Source: JAILZP01 sp037444185
GTDB taxonomy: Bacteria > Bacillota > Desulfotomaculia > Desulfotomaculales > Desulfocucumaceae
Assembly: GCA_037444185.1 (NCBI GenBank)
Contig: JBBIMW010000047.1
Location: 1-14,966, forward strand
DNA: 14,966 nucleotides
Reading direction: 5' to 3'
Each line of letters opens with the position of its first letter. Within the stretch, counting starts at the first letter, position 1. Below are positions 1 through 7,122 of this stretch, piece after piece. The notes beneath the pieces were generated by a model. The model did not search any database. It saw nothing but the letters and a program-made list of their open reading frames with translations, and was not told where the DNA came from. The position numbers and the translations under genes were made by a program.

Positions 1-56
1 CCGATGGTCCCGATGTTTACGTGCGGCTTCGTACGCTCAAATCTCGCCTTGGCCAT
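1..56 (-). CDS. tuf: Elongation factor Tu, N-terminal fragment (downstream copy)
   Basis: This is the 5' end of a tuf gene that leaves the window at its left edge; 18 complete codons are visible. They read MAKARFERTKPHVNIGTIG (the last residue from an incomplete codon), the canonical EF-Tu start just before the P-loop. EF-Tu is the cytoplasmic GTPase that carries aminoacyl-tRNA to the ribosome. The ATG lies at 56-54, with an AAGGAGG Shine-Dalgarno at 74-68 and an 11-nt spacer. It is the last visible gene of the rpsL-rpsG-fusA-tuf (str) group, 105 nt after fusA, the usual place for tuf. A second tuf ends at the other edge of the window, so this genome probably has two copies. The end of the gene cannot be judged from here. 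Confidence 0.95.
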   Translation of the reverse strand, partial: MAKARFERTKPHVNIGTI

Positions 57-161
57 TTTTAATGCTTCCTCCTTAATTGTGGTAATAAACAGCGGCGGCA
101 ACTCAGTTTTCCATCAGCCGGCCGGCCTCCGGTGTCTTGCACCTTTAATCCGGCTTCATCA
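57..161 (-). other. fusA–tuf intergenic region with nested inverted repeat
   Basis: This 105-nt gap holds the tuf ribosome binding site and a small nested inverted repeat. The outer arms are 116-121 and 150-155 (AGCCGG/CCGGCT). The inner arms are 131-134 and 140-143 (GGTG/CACC) around a 5-nt loop. No U-tract follows on the transcribed strand, so it does not look like a terminator. No convincing promoter was seen, so tuf is probably read through from fusA. Its function is unknown. Confidence 0.35.
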
Positions 162-2237
162 CTATCCGCACCTGCGGGTGATTATACTTTCGGCGATATT
201 CTGGGGCACCTCGGCGTAATGGCTGAACTGCATGGTGAAAGTACCCCTTCCCTGGGTGACGGAGCGGAGGTCGGTGGCATACCCGAACATCTCGGACAGC
301 GGCACGTTGGCATGAATCACCTGGGTGTTCCCCCTGGGCTCCATCTCCTCTATCCTTCCCCGGCGGGAGTTCAGGTCGCCGATGGCATCGCCCGTGTGTT
401 CGTCCATAACCACCACTTCCAGCTTCATCACCGGCTCCATAAGCACCGGCTGGGCTTTTCCGGCCGCATTTTTAAAGGCTATGGAGCCCGCTATCTTGAA
501 GGCCATTTCCGATGAATCCACCTCGTGATAGGACCCGTCCAGCAAGCTTACTCCAATGTCGATCATGGGGAATCCGGCCAGCACACCGTTTTCCATAGCC
601 TCCCTGACGCCATTGTTCACCGCCGGAATAAATTCTTTGGGAACAACGCCGCCGACAATCTTGTTGATGAATTCGAAACCCGAGCCTGGCTCCCTGGGTT
701 CTATTTCCAGCACCACATGCCCGTACTGCCCACGTCCACCAGACTGCCTGATAAACCTTCCTTCCGCCCTGGCCCTTCCTTTGATGGTTTCCTTGTAGGC
801 CACCTGGGGTTTTCCCACGTTGGCTTCAACCTTAAACTCCCTGAGCAGCCGGTCAATGATTATCTCCAGATGCAGTTCACCCATGCCGGAAATAATGGTC
901 TGGCCGGTTTCCGGGTCGGTGCGCATCTTGAAGGTTGGATCCTCTTCCGCCAGCTTTAACAGCGCCATTCCCATCTTATCCTGGTCCGCCTTGGTTTTCG
1001 GCTCAATGGCCACATCAATCACAGGATTGGGAAAGTCCATGGACTCAAGCACTATCAAATGCTTGTCGTCACACAGTGTATCCCCGGTGGAAGTGTCTTT
1101 CAAACCCACAGCCGCCACAATATCCCCGGTGAAAACCCCGGTTATTTCTTCCCGGTGGTTGGCGTGCATGCGCAATATCCGCCCCACCCGCTCACGCTTG
1201 TTTTTGGTCGAATTAAAAATGTAGGACCCTGATCCCAGCCTGCCTGAGTATACTCTGAAAAAAGTCAGCTTCCCTACGTAAGGGTCGGTCATTATCTTAA
1301 AAGCAAGGGCGGAAAAGGGCTGATCGTCCCCGGCCATGCGCCGGTCCTCATTACCGGTTTCGGGGTTCAGGCCGCGTATGGCCGGAACATCGGTGGGCGC
1401 CGGCAGATAATCCACTATGGCGTCCAAAAGAGGCTGCACTCCCTTATTTTTAAAGGATGAACCGCAAAGCACCGGAATCATTTTTACCGCCAGGGCGGCT
1501 TTACGGACCCCCTTGACGATTTCATCAGGCGAGAGGTCCTCGCCATCCAAATATTTCATCATCAGGTCCTCATCAAATTCAGCCACTGCTTCAATAAGCT
1601 TATCCCTGTACATGGCGGCTGTTTCCAGCATGTCAGCGGGTATATCCACCTCCTCGCTTACCGCGCCCATTTCGTCGATGTAAATGATGGCCCTGTTCCT
1701 GACTAAATCTATTATACCCTTAAAATTCTCTTCGTTGCCCAGGGGCAACTGCAGTGCCACCGGATTGGCGCCCAACCGTTCCCTGATCATCTTCAATCCC
1801 TTATAAAAATCCGCGCCCACCCGGTCCATTTTATTGATATATGCTATACGCGGAACCTGGTACTTGTCTGCCTGCCGCCAGACCGTTTCGGACTGGGGCT
1901 CAACCCCCCCGACTGAACAAAAGACGGCAACAGCCCCGTCAAGCACTCTCAGAGAACGCTCCACTTCCATTGTAAAGTCCACGTGCCCGGGCGTATCGAT
2001 AATGTTGATACAATAATCCCGCCAGTGACAGGTGGTGGCGGCGGAGGTTATGGTGATTCCCCGCTCCTGTTCCTGCACCATCCAGTCCATGGTGGCGGCG
2101 CCATCATGAACCTCCCCCATCCTATGGACCCTGCCTGTATAGTACAGTATGCGTTCGGTGGTGGTGGTCTTGCCGGCGTCTATGTGAGCCATGATACCGA
2201 TATTGCGTGTCATCTCCAGCGGAAACTGCCGCGCCAT
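162..2237 (-). CDS. fusA: Elongation factor G
   Basis: EF-G is the GTPase that drives tRNA-mRNA translocation and, with ribosome recycling factor, splits the post-termination ribosome. The 691-aa product is full length for the family. The G1 P-loop AHIDAGKT is at residues 17-24, G3 DTPGH at 81-85 and G4 NKMD at 135-138. The rest matches domains II-V of a standard bacterial EF-G. The chosen ATG at 2237 gives MARQFPLEMTRNIGIMAHID, as in homologues. It follows an AGGGGGGG ribosome binding site at 2250-2243 (5-nt spacer) that overlaps the rpsG stop codon. An in-frame GTG at 2255 would overlap rpsG and is less likely. The 11-nt gap to rpsG implies one transcript and probably translational coupling. 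The product ends in RRCG rather than the more usual Lys/Ala-rich tail. Confidence 0.98.
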   Translation of the reverse strand: MARQFPLEMTRNIGIMAHIDAGKTTTTERILYYTGRVHRMGEVHDGAATMDWMVQEQERGITITSAATTCHWRDYCINIIDTPGHVDFTMEVERSLRVLDGAVAVFCSVGGVEPQSETVWRQADKYQVPRIAYINKMDRVGADFYKGLKMIRERLGANPVALQLPLGNEENFKGIIDLVRNRAIIYIDEMGAVSEEVDIPADMLETAAMYRDKLIEAVAEFDEDLMMKYLDGEDLSPDEIVKGVRKAALAVKMIPVLCGSSFKNKGVQPLLDAIVDYLPAPTDVPAIRGLNPETGNEDRRMAGDDQPFSALAFKIMTDPYVGKLTFFRVYSGRLGSGSYIFNSTKNKRERVGRILRMHANHREEITGVFTGDIVAAVGLKDTSTGDTLCDDKHLIVLESMDFPNPVIDVAIEPKTKADQDKMGMALLKLAEEDPTFKMRTDPETGQTIISGMGELHLEIIIDRLLREFKVEANVGKPQVAYKETIKGRARAEGRFIRQSGGRGQYGHVVLEIEPREPGSGFEFINKIVGGVVPKEFIPAVNNGVREAMENGVLAGFPMIDIGVSLLDGSYHEVDSSEMAFKIAGSIAFKNAAGKAQPVLMEPVMKLEVVVMDEHTGDAIGDLNSRRGRIEEMEPRGNTQVIHANVPLSEMFGYATDLRSVTQGRGTFTMQFSHYAEVPQNIAESIITRRCG

Positions 2238-2248
2238 CAAGACCCCCC

Positions 2249-2719
2249 CTACCACCTGTAATGCGCAAATGCCTTGTTGGCTTCCGCCATTTTGTGCGTG
2301 TCTTCCCTCTTCTTTACGGCGGCCCCGGTGTTGTTGGCCGCATCCAGAATCTCGGCCGCCAGTTTGTCTTCCATGGATTTGCCGGACCTGGCCCTGGCGT
2401 ATTTGGTAAGCCAGCGGATTCCCAGGGTCTGCCTCCGCTCATGCCTGACCTCCACCGGTACCTGATAGTTGGCGCCACCCACCCGCCGGGCCTTGACCTC
2501 CAGCACGGGCATAACATTTTTCAGCGCCTGGTCAAATATCTCCAGCGGATTTTTGCCGGCTTTTCCCTTTATCGCTTCAAAGGCGTCGTATACAATTCTC
2601 TCGGCCACTCCCTTTTTGCCGTCCAGCATTATCTGGTTGATCAGCTTTGTCACAACTCTGTTGCTATACACCGGATCCGGAATCAATTCCAGTTTTTTAA
2701 CATTTCCCCTTCTGGGCAC
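2249..2719 (-). CDS. rpsG: 30S ribosomal protein S7
   Basis: S7 is a primary 16S rRNA binder that nucleates assembly of the 30S head and contacts the E-site tRNA. The 156-aa product has the usual bacterial length. It begins MPRRGNVKKLELIPDPVYSN and ends KAFAHYRW, both family signatures. The conserved helical core ARRVGGANYQVPVEV is intact. The start is a GTG at 2719, preceded by a six-G run at 2731-2726 with a 6-nt spacer rather than a textbook AGGAGG. It sits 42 nt after rpsL and 11 nt before fusA in the conserved str order. In E. coli S7 autoregulates this operon from the rpsL-rpsG gap; the short gap here shows no obvious structure of that kind. Confidence 0.98.
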   Translation of the reverse strand: MPRRGNVKKLELIPDPVYSNRVVTKLINQIMLDGKKGVAERIVYDAFEAIKGKAGKNPLEIFDQALKNVMPVLEVKARRVGGANYQVPVEVRHERRQTLGIRWLTKYARARSGKSMEDKLAAEILDAANNTGAAVKKREDTHKMAEANKAFAHYRW

Positions 2720-2761
2720 ACATTTCCCCCCTTTACCGCAGGTTATGTGAATTGCAAAAAA

Positions 2762-3136
2762 TTATTTCTTGGGCCTCTTGGAACCGTACTTGGACCGTCC
2801 GCGTTTCCTGTTCTGCACTCCCGCCGAATCCAATGTCCCCCGCACAATATGATACCTTACGCCGGGTAGATCCTTGACCCTGCCCCCGCGCACCAGCACC
2901 ACCGAGTGCTCCTGCAGATTGTGACCTATTCCGGGAATATAGGAAGTAACTTCAATACCATGAACCAACCGCACCCGGGCGACTTTGCGCAGGGCCGAAT
3001 TCGGCTTCTTGGGGGTGGTGGTGTACACCCTGGTGCACACACCTCTTTTTTGAGGGCACTCCTTCAGCGCCGGAGCCGACGACTTGTGGGTGATTTCTTC
3101 TCTTCCCTTGCGGATCAGCTGGTTTATAGTTGGCAC
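2762..3136 (-). CDS. rpsL: 30S ribosomal protein S12
   Basis: S12 sits at the decoding centre and shapes translational accuracy. The product is 124 aa, the family length, starting MPTINQLIRKGREE. The streptomycin-site loop TTPKKPNSA (residues 40-48) and the second loop VKDLPGVRYHIVRG (87-100) carry the usual wild-type lysines (K43, K88), so no resistance substitution is apparent. D89, the site of methylthiolation in many bacteria, is present. I chose GTG at 3136 over the in-frame ATG at 3142. An AAGGAGGTG at 3152-3144 lies 7 nt from the GTG but only 1 nt from the ATG, and homologues start at MPTINQ. The 120-nt gap upstream holds a large nested inverted repeat, described separately. Confidence 0.97.
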   Translation of the reverse strand: MPTINQLIRKGREEITHKSSAPALKECPQKRGVCTRVYTTTPKKPNSALRKVARVRLVHGIEVTSYIPGIGHNLQEHSVVLVRGGRVKDLPGVRYHIVRGTLDSAGVQNRKRGRSKYGSKRPKK

Positions 3137-3143
3137 CCGCATT

Positions 3144-3152
3144 CACCTCCTT
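3144..3152 (-). promoter_or_regulatory. rpsL ribosome binding site
   Basis: AAGGAGGTG, a full match to the anti-Shine-Dalgarno, lies 7 nt before the GTG start at 3136. Its spacing rules out the nearby in-frame ATG at 3142. Confidence 0.85.
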
Positions 3153-3169
3153 GTATGCTCAGCTGTTTA

Positions 3170-3255
3170 CCGCCGCCGGTCAGGACTTGACAGCCGGTGC
3201 GGCCTGCAAGGACACTCTCGCAGGCTTGCCGGCAACCGCTGACCGCCGGGGGCGG
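3170..3255 (-). repeat. Four-tier nested inverted repeat upstream of rpsL
   Basis: This 86-bp element fills most of the gap between the L7Ae-like gene and rpsL. Complementary arms, outside in, are 3170-3174/3251-3255 (5 bp), 3177-3183/3239-3245 (7 bp), 3193-3197/3229-3233 (5 bp) and 3202-3207/3220-3225 (6 bp). A 12-nt apical loop lies at 3208-3219. As RNA it would form a long, interrupted GC-rich stem ending about 18 nt before the rpsL ribosome binding site. No U-tract follows, so it is not a standard terminator. A protein-binding or processing site is possible, but this is inference only. Confidence 0.6.
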
Positions 3256-3256
3256 A

Positions 3257-3508
3257 CTATTCTTCGATAATGGCCGAGGCGGCGCAACCCACCTCGATGC
3301 CGCAGACTTTTCCCAGCATATGCATGTTCTCCGCATAAATCACAGGCACAGACTTACCCGCGCAGGCCTGTATAATTGGATCCATCACATGCCGGTCGGC
3401 ATTCCTGGCCACGTACACCACCTTGGCCTGGTTGCGTTCGACAGCCTTCAACGTCTGTTTGGACCCGACAACCTTCTTCCGGGCCTTGGACAGCCGCTCC
3501 AAGGGCAT
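3257..3508 (-). CDS. rplGB: L7Ae-family K-turn RNA-binding protein (YbxF-like)
   Basis: This 83-aa protein belongs to the L7Ae/L30e/S12e/Gadd45 family. B. subtilis relatives YbxF and YlxQ bind kink-turn RNA. The stretch GSKQTLKAVERNQAKVVYVA (residues 15-34) followed by RNAD carries the expected RNA-binding pattern, and VPVIYAENMHMLGKVCGIEV (54-73) is the conserved second half. The ATG at 3508 follows GGGAGGT with an 8-nt spacer; a nearby ATG inside the ribosome binding site is out of frame. Position between rpoC (39-nt gap) and rpsL is the standard one in Firmicutes. The exact role is not settled: it may be a ribosome-associated or K-turn-stabilising protein. A structured element lies directly downstream, but I see no clear K-turn in it. 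Confidence 0.92.
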   Translation of the reverse strand: MPLERLSKARKKVVGSKQTLKAVERNQAKVVYVARNADRHVMDPIIQACAGKSVPVIYAENMHMLGKVCGIEVGCAASAIIEE

Positions 3509-3547
3509 GGCGGCATACCTCCCAAAACCAGACACTTTTTTATAATA

Positions 3548-6500
3548 TCACCTGGAATAACCATTGTCAATGAATTCTTGTGTTCCATACCCGCCGTCAT
3601 CAAAAATGTCGTCTATAATCCTGCCCGGCCCATTGTCCCCCATTATCTCGATATTTCTGTACCGGCTCATCCCTGTGCCGGCGGGAACCAGCTTCCCGAT
3701 GATGACGTTCTCTTTGAGCCCCAGCAGCGGATCCAGTTTCCCCTTTATGGCGGCCTCGGTCAGGACCCTGGTGGTTTCCTGGAAAGAAGCGGCAGACAGA
3801 AAAGAATCCGTGGCCAGAGAAGCCTTGGTGATACCAAGCAGCACCGGCTTGCCCACCGCCGGCTCCCCGCCCTTGGTCAAAGCCCTTTCGTTTTCTTTCT
3901 CCAGCTCAAACACGTCAATCAGCCCGCCTGGCAGCAAATCAGTGTCCCCCTGTTCCTCCACCTTGACCTTGCGGAGCATCTGCCGGATCATTACCTCAAT
4001 GTGCTTGTCATTGATGTCGACTCCTTGGAGCCTGTATACCCTCTGCACCTCCTGCAGCAAATATACCTGGACGCCTTGCAATCCCTTGATTTTCAGCAAG
4101 TCGTGAGGATTGACCGATCCCTCGGTCAGCTCATCTCCGGCTTCCACCCGGTCGCCGTCGGCCACCCTCAGTCTGGCCCCGTACGGCACCTGGTACACCC
4201 CTCTCTCACCGTCATTACTGATAGTCTCTATTTCGCGGCGCCCCTTGACCTCCCTTATTTCCACCACGCCGTCAAATTCGGCGATAATGGCCTGGCCCTT
4301 CGGCCTGCGGGCTTCAAAAAGCTCCTCCACCCTGGGCAGACCCTGGGTGATGTCATCACCGGCAACGCCCCCGGTGTGGAAGGTGCGCATGGTGAGCTGG
4401 GTGCCCGGCTCTCCTATGGACTGGGCGGCTATAATGCCGACGGCCTCCCCGATGTCCACCATATGCCCGGTGGCGAGGTTTTTACCGTAACAGTTTATGC
4501 ACACTCCGTAGCGGGTTTTGCATGTCAGCACCGACCTGATCCTCATTTTCCTTATTCCGGCCTTTACAATCCTGCCCGCCTGCCGGTTGCTGATCACATC
4601 ACCCCTGCTGACAAGAACCTCTCCGGAATCCGGGTCTGCTACGTCCTCCATGGCCATCCGGCCGATGATCCTGTCTTCCAGCTTTTCGATGACCTCGGAT
4701 CCGTCCTTGATTTCAGCCACCTCTATGCCTTCCTCGGTCCCACAGTCAACCTCCCGGACTATGACATCCTGGGCCACATCCACCAGTCTCCGGGTAAGGT
4801 AGCCGGAGTCCGCCGTTCTGAGGGCGGTGTCGGCAAGTCCCTTCCGGGCGCCGTGGGTCGATATAAAGTACTCCAGAACGGTTAGGCCTTCACGGAAATT
4901 GGCCTTGATGGGCAGGTCGATGATACGGCCCGAAGGGTCCGCCATCAGCCCGCGCATTCCAGCCAGCTGGCGGATTTGCTGAATGTTTCCCCGGGCTCCC
5001 GAGGTGGCCATCATATATACCGGGTTAAACCGGTCCAGGGTGTCCATAAGGGTTTTGGTCACCAATTCCGTGGCATCGTTCCACAGCCCGATTATCTTCC
5101 GGTAGCGCTCGTCCTCGGTAATCAATCCCCGGCGGTACTGAATCTCAACCTTCTCCACCTCCTGGTCGGTCTGGGTTATGATTTCCCTCTTTTTGTCCGG
5201 AATGATAAGGTCGGAAATGCCTATGGTGACGCCGGCCCTGGTGGCATAATGAAACCCCAGTTTTTTTATGCCGTCCAGCAGCGTGCCGGTGGCGGCAAAA
5301 CCCAGCTCGCGGTAGCATTCATCCACAATCCGGCTAAGTTCCTTTTTGTCGGCCACCCTGTTGATGAAGCCCAAATCCTTGGGAATGACCCCGTTGAAAA
5401 TCAGCCTTCCGACAGTGGTCTCAATCTTTTCTCCGCCAACAAGCACTTTGATGCGGGCATGCAGACTGATAAACCCATTTTCATAAGCCAGCACGGCCTC
5501 GTTGGTATTGGCGAAGGATTTGCCTTCGCCCAGCGCCCCCTGTTTCTCCATGGTCAGGTAATAACACCCCAGCACCATGTCCTGGGTGGGAATGGCCACC
5601 GGCCTGCCGTCCTTCGGGTTCAATATATTGTGGGCGGACATCATCAAAAGTCTGGCCTCGGCCTGGGCCTCGGCGGACAGTGGCACGTGGGTGGCCATCT
5701 GGTCCCCGTCGAAGTCGGCGTTGTATGCGGTACATACCATGGGGTGGATCTGAATGGCCCGTCCCTCCACCAGCACCGGCTCAAAAGCCTGGATGCCCAA
5801 CCTGTGCAGGGTGGGGGCCCTGTTCAGCAGCACCGGGTGCTCGCTGATCACTTCCTCCAGCACATCCCAGACTTCAGCCCTTACCCTCTCCACCATTCTC
5901 TTGGCGCTTTTTATATTGTGGGCGTACCCGTCGTTCACCAACCGCTTCATCACAAAGGGCTTGAAAAGCTCAAGGGCCATTTCCTTGGGCAGGCCACACT
6001 GGTGCAAGCGAAGGGTGGGCCCCACCACGATTACGGACCGGCCGGAGTAGTCCACCCGCTTGCCCAGCAAGTTCTGGCGGAAACGTCCCTGTTTTCCCTT
6101 GAGCATGTCGCTCAAGGACTTCAGCGGGCGGTTTCCGGGGCCGGTCACCGGACGGCCCCGGCGGCCGTTGTCAATCAGGGCGTCCACGGCTTCCTGGAGC
6201 ATCCTCTTTTCATTGCGCACAATGATGTCCGGAGCGCCCAGGTCCAATAGCCTTTTTAAGCGGTTGTTGCGGTTGATCACCCGGCGGTACAAATCATTCA
6301 GATCCGAAGTGGCAAACCTGCCTCCGTCCAGCTGTACCATGGGCCTGAGTTCGGGTGGAATAACCGGGACCATCTTCATGACCATCCACTCGGGACGGTT
6401 GCCGGACTTACGGAAAGCCTCCACCACTTCCAGCCTGCGGATGGCCCTGATCTTGCGCTGGCCGGTAACCTCCCTGAGCTCCTGACGCAATTCCCGGCTC

Positions 6501-7060
6501 AGTTCATCCAGGTTTATTTCCTCCAGCAGCTTCAATATGGCTTCGGCAGCCATGCTGGCCTTAAACCCGGCGGGGTGCTTCTCGCGATACTCCCTGAACT
6601 CGTTTTCGGTTAGCAGCTGCTTTTTGATCAGCCCCGTTTCGCCGGTGTCCGTCACTATATATGAAACAAAATAGAGCACTTTCTCCAAAGCCCTGGGGGA
6701 CATGTCCAGAAGCAGTCCCATGCGACTGGGGATTCCCTTGAAGTACCAGATGTGAGAAACGGGGGCGGCCAGCTCTATGTGCCCCAACCTTTCCCTTCTC
6801 ACCTTGGAACGGGTCACCTCCACACCGCAGCGGTCGCACACCACCCCTTTGTACCTGACGCGCTTATACTTGCCGCAGTGGCATTCCCAATCCCTGGTGG
6901 GGCCAAAGATCCTCTCACAGAATAATCCGTCCCTTTCGGGCTTAAGGGTGCGGTAGTTGATGGTTTCGGGCTTTTTGACCTCTCCGCTGGACCACTCCCT
7001 GATTTGCTCAGGGGAGGCCAAGCCAATGCGAATCCGGTCAAAATTGTTCAGGTCCAGCAC
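3548..7060 (-). CDS. rpoC: DNA-directed RNA polymerase subunit beta'
   Basis: Beta' is the largest RNA polymerase subunit and holds the catalytic magnesium. The product is 1170 aa, a usual Firmicutes length without large lineage insertions. The N-terminal zinc ribbon uses C60, C62, C75 and C78. The catalytic motif NADFDGD is at 447-453, with Asp 449, 451 and 453 binding Mg. The bridge helix lies around 737-759. The second zinc site uses C773, C847, C854 and C857. The trigger loop region is near 875-898. The start is a GTG at 7060, giving MLDLNNFDRIRIGLASPEQI as in homologues, with GGGAG at 7075-7071 and a 10-nt spacer. A TTG at 7093 preceded by five Gs is an alternative that would add 11 residues. 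It follows rpoB by 62 nt and is surely co-transcribed. Confidence 0.97.
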   Translation of the reverse strand: MLDLNNFDRIRIGLASPEQIREWSSGEVKKPETINYRTLKPERDGLFCERIFGPTRDWECHCGKYKRVRYKGVVCDRCGVEVTRSKVRRERLGHIELAAPVSHIWYFKGIPSRMGLLLDMSPRALEKVLYFVSYIVTDTGETGLIKKQLLTENEFREYREKHPAGFKASMAAEAILKLLEEINLDELSRELRQELREVTGQRKIRAIRRLEVVEAFRKSGNRPEWMVMKMVPVIPPELRPMVQLDGGRFATSDLNDLYRRVINRNNRLKRLLDLGAPDIIVRNEKRMLQEAVDALIDNGRRGRPVTGPGNRPLKSLSDMLKGKQGRFRQNLLGKRVDYSGRSVIVVGPTLRLHQCGLPKEMALELFKPFVMKRLVNDGYAHNIKSAKRMVERVRAEVWDVLEEVISEHPVLLNRAPTLHRLGIQAFEPVLVEGRAIQIHPMVCTAYNADFDGDQMATHVPLSAEAQAEARLLMMSAHNILNPKDGRPVAIPTQDMVLGCYYLTMEKQGALGEGKSFANTNEAVLAYENGFISLHARIKVLVGGEKIETTVGRLIFNGVIPKDLGFINRVADKKELSRIVDECYRELGFAATGTLLDGIKKLGFHYATRAGVTIGISDLIIPDKKREIITQTDQEVEKVEIQYRRGLITEDERYRKIIGLWNDATELVTKTLMDTLDRFNPVYMMATSGARGNIQQIRQLAGMRGLMADPSGRIIDLPIKANFREGLTVLEYFISTHGARKGLADTALRTADSGYLTRRLVDVAQDVIVREVDCGTEEGIEVAEIKDGSEVIEKLEDRIIGRMAMEDVADPDSGEVLVSRGDVISNRQAGRIVKAGIRKMRIRSVLTCKTRYGVCINCYGKNLATGHMVDIGEAVGIIAAQSIGEPGTQLTMRTFHTGGVAGDDITQGLPRVEELFEARRPKGQAIIAEFDGVVEIREVKGRREIETISNDGERGVYQVPYGARLRVADGDRVEAGDELTEGSVNPHDLLKIKGLQGVQVYLLQEVQRVYRLQGVDINDKHIEVMIRQMLRKVKVEEQGDTDLLPGGLIDVFELEKENERALTKGGEPAVGKPVLLGITKASLATDSFLSAASFQETTRVLTEAAIKGKLDPLLGLKENVIIGKLVPAGTGMSRYRNIEIMGDNGPGRIIDDIFDDGGYGTQEFIDNGYSR

Positions 7061-7122
7061 TAAGACCACACTCCCATTATAAATTCGGGGCAATACCCAA
7101 CCCCCAACCCCTATTTGCAGTT

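Noticed and set aside
57..110. Separate promoter for the downstream tuf
   Set aside because: The best candidate, TTGCCG with AATTAA at 17 bp, is a poor match, so readthrough from fusA is simpler.
3187..3192. TTGACA on the plus strand in the L7Ae–rpsL gap
   Set aside because: No -10 element lies 16-18 bp downstream, and it points against all genes; it is part of the inverted repeat.
3197..4885. 562-codon plus-strand open frame opposite the rpoC 3' end, with similar long plus-strand frames at 4976-6250 and 7282-8793
   Set aside because: They lie wholly or largely antisense to intact rpoC, rpoB and neighbours, have no recognisable domains, and are rich in His/Pro/Gly as expected from complementing these codons.
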